A stretch of 9,596 bases of DNA from Alphaproteobacteria bacterium (GTDB lineage Bacteria; Pseudomonadota; Alphaproteobacteria; Rhizobiales; Devosiaceae). A model generated the notes under the pieces. The model had not been told where the DNA came from. It did not search any database and was given only the letters and a program-made list of their open reading frames with translations. Location of the stretch: assembly GCA_018820005.1 (NCBI GenBank), contig JAHJOS010000116.1:1-9596 (forward strand), read 5' to 3'. The position numbers were made by a program, and so were the translations under genes. The stretch's first letter is position 1. Each line of letters opens with the position of its first letter. Positions 1 through 7,417 of the stretch are shown one piece after another.

Positions 1-383
1 CACACCTTCTTGTACTGCGGCAGGCTGTCGGTCAGCGGCTTGTTGCGCACACGGCCGGTGAACCCGGCCACGCAGGTGGCGCCAAAATGGTGAGCATTGT
101 CGATGCAGTCCTTCCAGCCCTGCAGGGTCTGGCGGTCCATTTCCTGGTCTTCCAGCGGATTGCCGAACATGCCGATCGTGTTGATCTCGATGTCACGGTC
201 GCCGATCGCCGCCAGCGAGCGCTTGCCCAGCTCGGCAAGGTCCTGGCCATGCGTGCTCTGCCAGAAGAAGGGCTCAAAGCTCTCAAAGCCCAGATCGGCT
301 ATGGCGGCGATATTCTCCGGCGCCTTGCCTTCTGTGGCCTGGATCATGGTGCCGATACGGATCGATTTTGCAGGATTGCTCAC
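1..383 (-). CDS. Sugar phosphate isomerase/epimerase, N-terminal part (cut by window edge)
   Basis: The 127 visible codons match the start of a xylose isomerase-like TIM-barrel protein (AP-endonuclease-2 fold, sugar phosphate isomerase/epimerase family, usually about 280-320 residues). Seen: a first strand RIGTMIQ (residues 9-15), then a helix leading into GFESFEPFFWQ (32-42), and the second-strand segment EINTIGMFGNP. The metal-binding residues of this fold lie further along, outside the window. The start is taken as GTG at 383. The same frame is closed by the TAG of the upstream dehydrogenase 12 nt away, so the only later option is an internal ATG about 36 nt downstream. No strong Shine-Dalgarno is visible, which suggests coupling to the upstream gene. 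Family members isomerise or epimerise keto-sugars or inositol derivatives. Pairing with a Gfo/Idh dehydrogenase suggests a shared sugar or cyclitol route, but the substrate cannot be named. Confidence 0.85.
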   Translation of the reverse strand, partial: MSNPAKSIRIGTMIQATEGKAPENIAAIADLGFESFEPFFWQSTHGQDLAELGKRSLAAIGDRDIEINTIGMFGNPLEDQEMDRQTLQGWKDCIDNAHHFGATCVAGFTGRVRNKPLTDSLPQYKKV

Positions 384-395
384 AACAGTAACTTT

Positions 396-1430
396 CTAGG
401 CTTCAATGAGAACGCGCTGATGGGTCTTGCCGCTTTCGATGGCAGCAAACACCATCGCCAGGCTTTTGATATTGTCGCTGCCCACCGTTTCGGGTGCGCG
501 CCCACCGACAATGGCGTCGAGGAAATCGGCTAGCACGCTGGCATGGCCATGGGTCTGGTCGATATCGGCCGGCTCGGGTACGTCGATGGGCTTGAGGTCG
601 CGGAAGAAACCGCTGTCGCCGGCCACGCCATTGGCAACAAACTCATCGCCGCCATCCCAGGTCAGCGTGCCCTTGGTGCCCACGATGCGCCAGGCCGCTT
701 CCCAGCTGGTATTGGCGCCCTCGGCGCACCAGCTGCCGCGATAGTTGAACACCACGCCCTGGTCGAATTCGAAGATCGCGTTGGCCGCTGCGCCATGCGC
801 ATACCAGGAGCCGCGCGGATTGGTTTCAAGGCAATAGACCGCCTTGGGCGCTACACCGGCCATGAAGCGCGCGGCGTCCAGCGTGTGGATAGCCATATCG
901 AGCAGCAGTACATTTTCCATCTGCTCGCGGAAGCCGCCGAAATGGGCTCCCACGAAGAAATCGCAATGCAGCGCTGTTACTTCGCCCAGCGCCCCGCTCT
1001 CGATCAGCCGGCGGATGCGGCGCACCCCGGCGATGAAGCGACGGTTCTGCACCACAGCATGTACACGCCCGGCGGCAGCCGCCTGGGCAATCATCTCGCG
1101 GCCGGCAGCCAGCGTTGCCGCCATCGGCTTTTCGCTCAGCACATGGCAACCATGGCGCAGCCCGGTCGCCACCACACCGGCGCGCGCCACTGGCACCACC
1201 ACGTCAAACAGGATGTCGGGCTTGGTCTGGCCTAGCACGGCATCCAGGTCCGTGCCGATCACCGCAGTGCTCAGCCCGAATTCAGCGGCACGCGCTTCCG
1301 CCGTGGCGCGGTCCAGATCGACCAGTCCAACAATTTCGACGCGCCCCTTGAGCAGCGGATGCTCGGCAATCGCCGACAGCCACCCTTTGGACATAGCGCC
1401 ACAACCCGCGAGAACGGCCTTGAATACCAA
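396..1430 (-). CDS. Gfo/Idh/MocA family NAD(P)-dependent sugar/polyol dehydrogenase
   Basis: A complete 344-residue cytoplasmic oxidoreductase of normal family length. The Rossmann nucleotide-binding loop is AGCGAMSKGW near residues 8-17, with an acidic VDLD (37-40) at the end of the second strand. The family hallmark EKP is at 100-102, where the lysine is the catalytic residue. The second conserved box, LLLDMAIHTLD (175-185), supplies Asp178 and His182. The C-terminal alpha/beta domain is intact. Members oxidise or reduce sugars, inositols or sugar acids with NAD(P); substrate is not predictable here. The start is TTG, supported by GGAGGG 7 nt upstream; no ATG fits that ribosome site. The isomerase/epimerase gene follows after 12 nt, so the two form an operon. 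A leftward promoter with LacI-type operators lies upstream, and the divergent LacI gene is the likely repressor. The leader contains a CGCCCA/TGGGCG hairpin (1461-1481). Confidence 0.93.
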   Translation of the reverse strand: MVFKAVLAGCGAMSKGWLSAIAEHPLLKGRVEIVGLVDLDRATAEARAAEFGLSTAVIGTDLDAVLGQTKPDILFDVVVPVARAGVVATGLRHGCHVLSEKPMAATLAAGREMIAQAAAAGRVHAVVQNRRFIAGVRRIRRLIESGALGEVTALHCDFFVGAHFGGFREQMENVLLLDMAIHTLDAARFMAGVAPKAVYCLETNPRGSWYAHGAAANAIFEFDQGVVFNYRGSWCAEGANTSWEAAWRIVGTKGTLTWDGGDEFVANGVAGDSGFFRDLKPIDVPEPADIDQTHGHASVLADFLDAIVGGRAPETVGSDNIKSLAMVFAAIESGKTHQRVLIEA

Positions 1431-1437
1431 AATGCAA

Positions 1438-1443
1438 CCCTCC
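1438..1443 (-). promoter_or_regulatory. Ribosome binding site deciding a TTG start
   Basis: GGAGGG on the minus strand lies 7 nt before the TTG at 1430. It is the strongest ribosome site near the 5' end of the dehydrogenase gene and supports the non-ATG start. Confidence 0.6.
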
Positions 1444-1498
1444 CTGGGACCATGCGCGCCCGCCCATCTTATGCGTGGGCGTCATTGCGGGCATGTCC

Positions 1499-1512
1499 CG
1501 TAAACGTTTACG
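1499..1512. promoter_or_regulatory. LacI-family operator O1 (perfect palindrome)
   Basis: CGTAAACGTTTACG is a perfect 14-bp palindrome with a central CG, the form typical of LacI/GalR-family operators. It abuts the -10 hexamer of the leftward promoter and covers the expected transcription start, so binding would block initiation of the dehydrogenase-isomerase operon. The LacI-type gene starting at 1678 is the obvious candidate ligand-responsive repressor. Confidence 0.8.
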
Positions 1513-1542
1513 ACGATACTTTTAGGATCAGGAACCTGTCAA
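1513..1542 (-). promoter_or_regulatory. Sigma-70 promoter of the dehydrogenase-isomerase operon
   Basis: On the minus strand a perfect -35 TTGACA (1542-1537) is followed after 18 bp by TATCGT (1518-1513), which matches 4 of 6 consensus bases. Transcription would start near 1506, inside operator O1, giving a leader of about 75 nt before the TTG start. Confidence 0.55.
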
Positions 1543-1550
1543 TAGGACTT

Positions 1551-1564
1551 CGTAAACGTTTCGG
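1551..1564. promoter_or_regulatory. LacI-family operator O2 (imperfect copy)
   Basis: CGTAAACGTTTCGG repeats the first 11 bases of O1 but has mismatches in the right outer arm. Its centre is 52 bp from that of O1, close to five helical turns, and it lies just upstream of the leftward -35. The arrangement suits two repressor dimers on the same DNA face, or a small loop around the promoter. It also lies upstream of the lacI gene and may give autoregulation. Confidence 0.65.
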
Positions 1565-1602
1565 AGAAAAATCATACTTATGTCCGTGATGGAGTGCAAT
1601 GC

Positions 1603-1629
1603 TTGCCAAGCGCCTCCGCCCGGTACAAT
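1603..1629 (+). promoter_or_regulatory. Candidate promoter of the LacI-family gene
   Basis: TTGCCA (1603-1608) and TACAAT (1624-1629, 5 of 6 consensus bases) are separated by 15 bp, which is shorter than usual. The -10 is good but the spacing makes this tentative. A ribosome site GGGGGA (1664-1669) lies 8 nt before the lacI ATG. Confidence 0.3.
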
Positions 1630-1677
1630 GCATAATCAAGGCCTGCAGCAGACAGGCGGTTCAGGGGGACCAGCGAC

Positions 1678-2715
1678 ATGAAGGGCATTCGGCGCCTCGC
1701 GCAGCAGCTCGATATTTCCATCGGCACCGTCTCGCGCGCCCTCAATGGCAAGCCCGATGTCAACGAACAGACCCGCGCCCGCGTGCTAGAGGCCGCTGCG
1801 GCGATGGGCTATGTGCCCAATCAGGCCGGGCGCAGCCTGCGCGAGGGCAGTACCAAGGCCATCGGCTTCACCATTGAATCGGGCGCCGACACCGCGGGCA
1901 ATGGCGACAACTTCTTTCTCGGCGTCATTGACGGCGTGCAGACCGCGTTCAGCCGCCACAATCTCGATCTGGTGGTACTGCCCTGCTCCACCGAAGAGGA
2001 CCCCAGCCAATATCTGCGCCGCATGGTGGCCCGCGGCATGGTCGATGGCATGATCATCTCGGCCACCCATCGCCGCGATGCGCGCATCGAACTGCTGGCC
2101 AATGCCCGACTGCCCTTTGTTGCGCTGGGCCGCTCGGGCACGCCGGGGCCGCATCCCTGGATCGATCTCGATTTCGAGGGCGTGGTCAATCTGGGCATAG
2201 ATCGTCTGGTCGCCAAGGGCCATCGGCGCATTGCCGTGGGCCTGCCCAGCAATGACATCAACCTCGGCTTTGTGTTCTTCGACGGCTACAAGGCTGCCCT
2301 CGCCCGCCACGGCATTCCCTATGATCCCACCCTGGTGATCCGCGCCGGCTCGTCCGAACAGGGCGGCTACCAGATCGCCCATGAACTGCTCATGCTGCCC
2401 GAGCGCCCTACCGCCGTCATCCTGATCTATGAGATGATGGCCATTGGCCTATACCGCCGGCTCAACGAGGCCGGCGTGCGCCCCGGCCGCGACATAGCTG
2501 TCATCGGCTTCCGCGAGGGACCGCAGTCGCGCTTCCTTTCGCCGCCGCTGACCTGCTTCCGCCTGTCTCTGCGCGATCTGGGCGTGGCGCTGGGGGAATC
2601 CCTGCTCGCCTCCATGCCCGCCTATGCCGACATCTACCCCCAGGGTCTGGTGCGTCGCATCTGGCCGCTGCAACTGGTGCCCGGCGAAAGCGACGATTTC
2701 ACCATCCCGCGCTGA
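1678..2715 (+). CDS. LacI-family transcriptional repressor
   Basis: A complete 345-residue regulator. The N-terminal helix-turn-helix is textbook LacI: residues 3-24 read from GIRRLAQQLDIS to VSRALNG, followed by the hinge-proximal segment MGYVPNQAGRSLR. The rest is a periplasmic-binding-protein-like effector domain with the usual landmarks IGFTIES, GVIDGVQTAFSRH, GMVDGMIISA, LPFVALGR, WIDLDFEGVVNLGIDRLVAKGHRRIAV and DIAVIGF. It therefore probably binds a sugar or sugar derivative and releases DNA, or the reverse. It is divergent from the dehydrogenase-isomerase operon, and two LacI-type operators lie between them, so local control of that operon is likely. The start is ATG with GGGGGA 8 nt upstream. 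Its end is only 12 bp from the end of puuB on the other strand, leaving no room for a classical terminator. The effector is unknown. Confidence 0.95.
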   Translation: MKGIRRLAQQLDISIGTVSRALNGKPDVNEQTRARVLEAAAAMGYVPNQAGRSLREGSTKAIGFTIESGADTAGNGDNFFLGVIDGVQTAFSRHNLDLVVLPCSTEEDPSQYLRRMVARGMVDGMIISATHRRDARIELLANARLPFVALGRSGTPGPHPWIDLDFEGVVNLGIDRLVAKGHRRIAVGLPSNDINLGFVFFDGYKAALARHGIPYDPTLVIRAGSSEQGGYQIAHELLMLPERPTAVILIYEMMAIGLYRRLNEAGVRPGRDIAVIGFREGPQSRFLSPPLTCFRLSLRDLGVALGESLLASMPAYADIYPQGLVRRIWPLQLVPGESDDFTIPR

Positions 2716-2727
2716 GCGCTGGGCTGC

Positions 2728-4032
2728 CTACCAGCCCATCCGGTCCTTGAGCGCATACCACCACGAGCCCAGCGTCGAATACTGCGCGCGGAACATCCGC
2801 CCGCCCGGAAACGGGATCCAGGGCAGGCTGGCGAAGGTGTCAAACCGCGTCAGATCTCCGCGCACCGCTTCGCCCAGGATGCGCCCGAACAGATGCGAGC
2901 CGGTGATGCCGTGCCCGCTATAGCCATGCGCAAAATAGACTTTCTCGCCTAGCCGCCCCAGCTGCGGCACGCGCGAGAAAGACAGCGCAAAATTGCCGCT
3001 CCAAGCATAGTCTATTCCCACATCCTTGAGCTGGGGAAACACCTTGTCCATATTGGGCCGCAGCTTGGCCACCACGTCGGCCGGGTCGGTTCCGCCATAG
3101 ACCACCCCGCCGCCAAAGATCAGCCGGTGATCGGCACTGAGCCGGAAATAGTCGAGGATATAGCGCACATCCTCCACGCACATGCCACTCGGCAACAGCG
3201 CCTCGGCCCGTTCCTTGCCCAGCGGCGCGGTCGCCATCATCTGCGTCGACACCGGCATCACCCGCGCCGTCAGTTCGGGCACCACATTGCCAAGATAGGC
3301 ATTGCCACACACCAGCACCGCCTGCGCCATCACCCGGCCCTGCGCCGTGATTACCGTGGCGCCTGTCGAATCCTGTTCCACCTTGGTCACCGGCGAGCGT
3401 TCGTAGATTACGCCGCCAAGCCCTTCGAGAGCCTTGGCCTCGCCCAGCGCCAGGTTGAGCGGGTGCATATGCCCGCCCGAATGGTCGATCATCCCGCCCA
3501 CATAGGCCGTGCTGCCGATATGGCGGCGGATGCCCTCCTGATCGAGAATTTCGTGCTCATCCATGCCGTGCCGGCGCCACAGCGCCTGCTTGTCCTCCAG
3601 CCCGCGCATGTGCTGAGCCGTATAGGCAGCATAGATATTGCCGCGCTTGAGATCGCAGTCGATGCCATAGCGTTCGACCCAGTCGTAGATGATGCCCGCG
3701 CCTTCCTGCACCAACCCGCCCACGAAATTGGCCGTGCCCGCGCCATAACGCCGCTCGATGGTTTCAAGGCTCGCATTGAGCCCGTTCACCACCTGGCCGC
3801 CGTTACGGCCCGAGGCGCCCCAACCAACTTCTGCCCCCTCCACGACCACCACCTTGAATCCCTTTTCGGCCAGGTGCAGCGCGGCCGACAGGCCCGAATA
3901 GCCCGCCCCCACCACGCAGATGTCGGCCGTGACGTCACCCATCAAAGGCACGGGGCTGCGCTCAATGGCACGCGACGCGGCGTAGTAGCTGGGCGGATAG
4001 CGGCCGTCGGCGACAGTCTTGGCGGGGGTCAT
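2728..4032 (-). CDS. puuB: Gamma-glutamylputrescine oxidase-like FAD enzyme (PuuB/OrdL type)
   Basis: A 434-residue DAO-type flavoprotein. In the Puu route it oxidises gamma-glutamylputrescine to gamma-glutamyl-aminobutyraldehyde, releasing ammonia and hydrogen peroxide. Seen: the N-terminal SYYAAS signature typical of PuuB, the FAD dinucleotide loop VVGAGYSGLSAALHLAEKGF (GxGxxG about 42-47) with Glu65 at the end of strand 2, and the GWGASGRNGGQ box at 70-80 common to PuuB and OrdL. A C-terminal GYSGHGITGSHLFG segment matches the second FAD contact of the family. The start is ATG at 4032, overlapping the puuA stop as TGATG, with GGAGG 7 nt upstream; a GTG one codon earlier is possible but sits too near the ribosome site. 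Overlap implies translational coupling with puuA. The exact amine is inferred: related enzymes act on other glutamylated amines. Confidence 0.9.
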   Translation of the reverse strand: MTPAKTVADGRYPPSYYAASRAIERSPVPLMGDVTADICVVGAGYSGLSAALHLAEKGFKVVVVEGAEVGWGASGRNGGQVVNGLNASLETIERRYGAGTANFVGGLVQEGAGIIYDWVERYGIDCDLKRGNIYAAYTAQHMRGLEDKQALWRRHGMDEHEILDQEGIRRHIGSTAYVGGMIDHSGGHMHPLNLALGEAKALEGLGGVIYERSPVTKVEQDSTGATVITAQGRVMAQAVLVCGNAYLGNVVPELTARVMPVSTQMMATAPLGKERAEALLPSGMCVEDVRYILDYFRLSADHRLIFGGGVVYGGTDPADVVAKLRPNMDKVFPQLKDVGIDYAWSGNFALSFSRVPQLGRLGEKVYFAHGYSGHGITGSHLFGRILGEAVRGDLTRFDTFASLPWIPFPGGRMFRAQYSTLGSWWYALKDRMGW

Positions 4033-5396
4033 CACACCACCTCCAGATAGGCGCTGAACTCCAGGTCGCTGACCTGCGAGGCGAAACCCGCGATTTCCTG
4101 CCGCTTGCAGCTGACAAACATCGACTGCAGAGTCTGATCGAAAATACGCGGGATCATGTCGCCGTCTTCGAACGCATTGACCGCGGAGGCCCAGTCTGCC
4201 GGCAGCTTGGGCAGGCGCTCGGAATAAGCCCGCCCGGCAAAGGGTTTTGGCGGCTTCTTGCTGTCCTCGATTCCCGCCAATGCTGCGCCCAGGATACCGG
4301 CCAGCACAAGATAGGGATTGGCATCGGCCCCTGCCACGCGGTGCTCGATGCGCCGCGCCTTGGGATTGCCGCCGGGAATGCGCACCGCCGTCGTGCGGTT
4401 CTCATAGCCCCAGGAAATCGCGCTGGGCGCATGGGTATCGGGCCGCAGCCGGCGATAGGAATTGAAGTGCGGCGCAAACAGCAGTGTCGATTCCGCCATG
4501 CCCGCCAGCAGCCCTCCCACGGCATGCAGCATCACATCCGAGCCGGTCTCGGTGCCGTCGTCGAACACATTATTGCCCGCCACGTCGTTGAGGCTGAAAT
4601 GCACATGAAAGCCATTGCCCGAGCGCGCGCCATAGGGCTTGGCCATGAAAGTGGCCACCAGCTTGTGTTTGCGCGCCACGCCCTTGACGATGCGCTTGAA
4701 CAGCACGGCATCGTCCGCCGCCTTGAGCGCATCATTGGTGTGCAGCAGGTTGATCTCGAACTGGCCCACGCCGTTTTCGGCCACAGCCGTATCGGCCGGC
4801 ACATTCTGCTGCTCGCACTGCAGATAGACATCGCGGAAGAACTCGCCGAAATCTTCGAGCTCGTCGAACGACAGGATGGCGTCCGAATCCAGCCGCTTGC
4901 CCGTATAGGGCGAGATTGGCGGCATCGCCGAATCCGCTTCGGGGTCCACCAGGTAAAACTCCAGTTCCGTCGCCACCACCGGCGTCAGACCATGCTCGGC
5001 ATAGCGCCGCGTGACATGCGCCAGCGCCTGGCGGGGATCCCCCAGAAACGGTGTGCGCGCATCCTGGAACAGCCAAAGCGGGATCATGGCGCTCGGCCGC
5101 GTCGTCCAGTTTATCGGCAGCGCCCCGCGCCCCGTGGGGCTGCAGATACCATCCGTGTCACCGCTGGAGAAGACCATCGGATTGCCCACGATGTCCTCGC
5201 CCCACACATCCACGCCCACGATCGACAGCGGCATGCGGATGCCATTGTCGGCAATGCGCCGGGCCTGGTCGATGGGGATGCGCTTGCCGCGCATGATGCC
5301 GTTGAGGTCGCACACGGCCGTGTGCAGCACTTCGATCTGGGGGTTCTGAGCCAGCCAGGTCACGATATCGGCGTTGCCGGTGAAATTGGTGCTCAT
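4032..5396 (-). CDS. puuA: Gamma-glutamylputrescine synthetase-like enzyme (glutamine synthetase family, PuuA type)
   Basis: A 454-residue glutamine synthetase-fold ligase. PuuA joins glutamate to putrescine using ATP, the first step of the glutamylated putrescine pathway. Seen: the N-terminal beta-grasp segment VCDLNGIMRGKRIP (28-41), the metal-binding ELEFY box (Glu144, Glu146), AENGVGQFEINL (Glu207, Glu214), the ATP-site region MAKPYGARSGNGFHVHFS (251-268) and the substrate loop NSYRRLRP (312-319), then ISWGYENRTTAVRIPG (327-342) and RRIEHRVAGADANPY. These closely follow E. coli PuuA, including NSYRR and EYRVAGADANPYLV-like stretches. The tyrosine loop used for adenylylation in true GlnA is not evident, in line with a catabolic role. 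It is coupled to puuB and divergent from puuD. The native amine could be putrescine or a related mono- or polyamine. Confidence 0.9.
   Translation of the reverse strand: MSTNFTGNADIVTWLAQNPQIEVLHTAVCDLNGIMRGKRIPIDQARRIADNGIRMPLSIVGVDVWGEDIVGNPMVFSSGDTDGICSPTGRGALPINWTTRPSAMIPLWLFQDARTPFLGDPRQALAHVTRRYAEHGLTPVVATELEFYLVDPEADSAMPPISPYTGKRLDSDAILSFDELEDFGEFFRDVYLQCEQQNVPADTAVAENGVGQFEINLLHTNDALKAADDAVLFKRIVKGVARKHKLVATFMAKPYGARSGNGFHVHFSLNDVAGNNVFDDGTETGSDVMLHAVGGLLAGMAESTLLFAPHFNSYRRLRPDTHAPSAISWGYENRTTAVRIPGGNPKARRIEHRVAGADANPYLVLAGILGAALAGIEDSKKPPKPFAGRAYSERLPKLPADWASAVNAFEDGDMIPRIFDQTLQSMFVSCKRQEIAGFASQVSDLEFSAYLEVV
4040..4044 (-). promoter_or_regulatory. Ribosome binding site of puuB inside the puuA 3' end
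   Basis: GGAGG on the minus strand lies within the last codons of puuA and 7 nt before the ATG at 4032. It favours that ATG over the GTG at 4035, which would be only 4 nt away. Confidence 0.65.
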
Positions 5397-5500
5397 GCCT
5401 GTCCGCCGTCTTTTTTGTGTGTCATAGCCAATACACTAGCAGGTGATCGCCCCGTTAGGGAGACCGCCAGGCAAACGCGCGCAAAAGGCAGGCAGCCCAA
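5397..5500. promoter_or_regulatory. Divergent puuA/puuD control region
   Basis: The 104 bp between the divergent puuA and puuD starts must hold both promoters. A T-tract (5411-5416) is followed by GTGT and ACAC half-sites (5417-5420 and 5433-5436) around a poorly symmetric core, and by TACACT (5432-5437), a possible rightward -10 without a clear -35. No convincing regulator site is visible. The puuD ribosome site is weak (AGGCAGG-like). Confidence 0.4.
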
Positions 5501-6271
5501 ATGGATTACCCCCGTCCGGTCATCGGTGTCGTGGCCTGCGCCCGCCTGGTTGAGGGCGAATCAGCGCAGACCGTCAAGCTTCGCTATCTTGAGGGTGTCA
5601 GCCGCTATGCCGTCGCCGCGCCGGTGATCCTGCCGTCCTTTCAGGATCCGGCCAATGCCGCCGCCATCGTCGCCCGGCTCGACGCCATTCTGCTTACCGG
5701 CAGCAGCTCCAATATCGACCCCGCCCGCTATGCCACCGGCGCGCCCGCCATGGCACCCACCGACGCGGGCCGCGATGGTTTCAGCACTGCGCTGATTCAC
5801 GCCGCTGTCGATGCCGGCAAGCCCGTTTTCGGCATCTGCCGCGGGCTTCAGGAGATCAACGTTGCCTTTGGCGGCACCTTGCGCGACATGCGCGGCACGT
5901 CAGCCGCCACGACGCACCATGCCCCCGAAGATGTCGATCTCGCCGCCATGTTCGGCCATGCCCACGACATCGCCGCCATTCCCGGCAGCCTGCTCGATCG
6001 CTATGCCGGCGCCGCCAGCCTTTGCGTGAACAGCGTGCATTTCCAGACCATCGACAGGCTGGGCCAGGGGCTCATTGCCAATGCCACCGCCGCCGATGGC
6101 GTGATCGAGGCCATCTCGGCCAGCCACACCGCCGCCCCGGTCTTTGCTGTACAGTGGCATCCGGAGTGGCAGCCCGACGAGCGCCCGCATGACCTGGCGT
6201 TCTGGACCTTCCTGGGCCAGGCAGCCCGCTCAGGCTATATCGCCGCCCCTGGATCGGAGCGGCAGGCATAG
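5501..6271 (+). CDS. puuD: Gamma-glutamyl-GABA hydrolase (PuuD, class I glutamine amidotransferase-like)
   Basis: A complete 256-residue peptidase C26 protein, nearly the size of E. coli PuuD. It hydrolyses gamma-glutamyl-gamma-aminobutyrate to glutamate and GABA in the cytoplasm, the last step of the glutamylated putrescine route. Seen: LLTGSSSNIDPARY (64-77), the PuuD form of the glycine-rich oxyanion segment; the nucleophile elbow FGICRGLQE with Cys113; VNSVHFQTIDRLGQGL (176-191); and VQWHPEW with catalytic His220 and Glu222. The full Cys-His-Glu triad is present. It is transcribed away from puuAB with a 104-bp shared control region, which suggests coordinated expression. Its 3' end converges on the LgoD-like gene, 51 bp away. 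That gap contains only a tight GGCGC-A-GCGCC palindrome and no U-tract, so no intrinsic terminator is supported. Confidence 0.92.
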   Translation: MDYPRPVIGVVACARLVEGESAQTVKLRYLEGVSRYAVAAPVILPSFQDPANAAAIVARLDAILLTGSSSNIDPARYATGAPAMAPTDAGRDGFSTALIHAAVDAGKPVFGICRGLQEINVAFGGTLRDMRGTSAATTHHAPEDVDLAAMFGHAHDIAAIPGSLLDRYAGAASLCVNSVHFQTIDRLGQGLIANATAADGVIEAISASHTAAPVFAVQWHPEWQPDERPHDLAFWTFLGQAARSGYIAAPGSERQA

Positions 6272-6322
6272 TATCCGGCGCAGCGCCATTGACCCCGGGA
6301 GCCAAAGACGCCAGCGAGCAGC

Positions 6323-7342
6323 TCAGGCGATCTCGATAACAGCCTTGATCAGGCCGCTCTTCTGCGTCGCCCAGCGCGGCAGATCGGTGACGGCGCCAGG
6401 CAGTGTTGTGCGGTGAGTGATCAGCTTGTCGATCGGCACCTGTCCGTCTCGAATGGCCGCAATCACCCGCTCGAAGTCCACGGACGTGGCGTTGCGGCTG
6501 CCAAAAATCGACATCTCCTTGCGGTGGAAGTCACTGTCCACAAAGGTGATATCGCCCTTGACCACGCTCACCAGCACATAGCGCCCGCCATGGGCGACGA
6601 AGTCGAAGCCCTTTTCGATCGAGCCCTGGTTGCCCGTGGCGTCGAACACCACGTCAAAGCCTTCGCCATCGGTCGCTGCCGCTACCTGCGCATCCACGCT
6701 GTCATCGGCGGTGATCGTGCCGGCAATACCAAACAGGTTCCGCGCGGCCGCCAACCGCTCCTGGTCGCGGTCCATCACCGTCACCTTGGCGCCCGAAAGG
6801 GTGGCGAACAGTACCGCGCCAAAGCCAATCGGGCCTGCGCCGATCACCAGTACCCGGTCGGAACTATCCAGGCTCGCCCGGCGCACTGCATGGGCGCCAA
6901 TGGCCAGGAACTCCACCGTCGCGCAGGCGTCAGCCGAGAGGCCTTCTGCTCGCACCAGATTCTGTGGCGGCAGCGAGATTAACTCGGCCATTCCGCCATC
7001 GCGATGCACGCCCAGGACCGAAATCTTGGTGCAGCAATTGGGCTTGCCGCGACGGCAGGCAATGCAGGTTCCGCACGACAGATAGGGGTTCACGACCACC
7101 ACTTCGCCGGCCTTGAAGTCGCTCTCGCCCGGCTCCACCACTTCCACGGCCAGTTCATGGCCCATCACGCGCGGATAGGCCAGGAAAGGGTGCTTGCCCT
7201 CGTAAATATGGTAGTCGGTGCCGCAGATGCCCACACGCCTTGGCCGCACCAGCACTTCGCCGGGAGCCCGCTCCGCCCTGGGGCGCTCGATCACGCTCAA
7301 TACGCCGGGTTCTGAACAGATCAATGCGTTCATCGCAGTCAT
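6323..7342 (-). CDS. Zinc-dependent medium-chain dehydrogenase, LgoD/RspB-like (probable sugar-acid 5-dehydrogenase)
   Basis: A 339-residue MDR enzyme. Catalytic zinc ligands are Cys40 (GICGTD), His62 and Glu63 (GHE) and Glu144. Structural zinc ligands are Cys90, Cys93, Cys96 and Cys104. The NAD site is VIGAGPIGFG (167-176) with Asp191 at the end of the next strand, indicating NAD rather than NADP. Many stretches match E. coli LgoD (L-galactonate 5-dehydrogenase) as I remember it: NCCTKISVLGVHRDGG, AHAVRRA, DATGNQ, FHRKE and GSRNAT. The substrate is therefore probably a hexonate or related polyol, but this is inference. The start is the ATG at 7342, chosen because AGGA lies 9 nt upstream; a GTG at 7348 is only 3 nt from it, and an ATG at 7333 is too distant. 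The gene is divergent from a GntR/FCD regulator, which probably controls it. Confidence 0.9.
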   Translation of the reverse strand: MTAMNALICSEPGVLSVIERPRAERAPGEVLVRPRRVGICGTDYHIYEGKHPFLAYPRVMGHELAVEVVEPGESDFKAGEVVVVNPYLSCGTCIACRRGKPNCCTKISVLGVHRDGGMAELISLPPQNLVRAEGLSADACATVEFLAIGAHAVRRASLDSSDRVLVIGAGPIGFGAVLFATLSGAKVTVMDRDQERLAAARNLFGIAGTITADDSVDAQVAAATDGEGFDVVFDATGNQGSIEKGFDFVAHGGRYVLVSVVKGDITFVDSDFHRKEMSIFGSRNATSVDFERVIAAIRDGQVPIDKLITHRTTLPGAVTDLPRWATQKSGLIKAVIEIA

Positions 7343-7351
7343 GGTCACGTG

Positions 7352-7355
7352 TCCT
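7352..7355 (-). promoter_or_regulatory. Ribosome binding site of the LgoD-like gene
   Basis: AGGA on the minus strand lies 9 nt before the ATG at 7342. It supports that start over the GTG at 7348, which is 3 nt away. Confidence 0.45.
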
Positions 7356-7387
7356 GATTGTGGGATTGGCCCAGCCTGAGGCTGCCC

Positions 7388-7417
7388 GTGTCGGACACAA
7401 AGCGTCTGGACAATGTC
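7388..7417. promoter_or_regulatory. Pair of short palindromes, candidate GntR operator sites
   Basis: GTGTCGGACAC (7388-7398) is a perfect palindrome around one central base. GACAATGTC (7409-7417) is a second one, with centres 20 bp apart, about two helical turns. Both lie in the 123-bp gap between the divergent dehydrogenase and GntR genes, as expected for operators of a local regulator. The two cores differ in half-site order, so a single protein binding both is not certain. Confidence 0.4.

Noticed and set aside
543..1235. Plus-strand open frame of 230 codons opposite the Gfo/Idh gene
   Set aside because: Antisense shadow of a complete dehydrogenase whose motifs are all on the minus strand.
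3127..4050. Plus-strand open frame of 307 codons opposite puuB
   Set aside because: Shadow of the puuB coding strand, with histidine- and arginine-rich composition and no family signature.
4341..5627. Long plus-strand open frame of 428 codons opposite puuA
   Set aside because: It is antisense to a well-conserved glutamine synthetase gene, is rich in His, Arg and Ala as GC-rich shadows are, and has no recognisable domain or ribosome site.
6272..6322. Intrinsic terminator between the convergent puuD and LgoD-like genes
   Set aside because: The only symmetry is GGCGC-A-GCGCC with a one-base loop and no U-tract on either strand.
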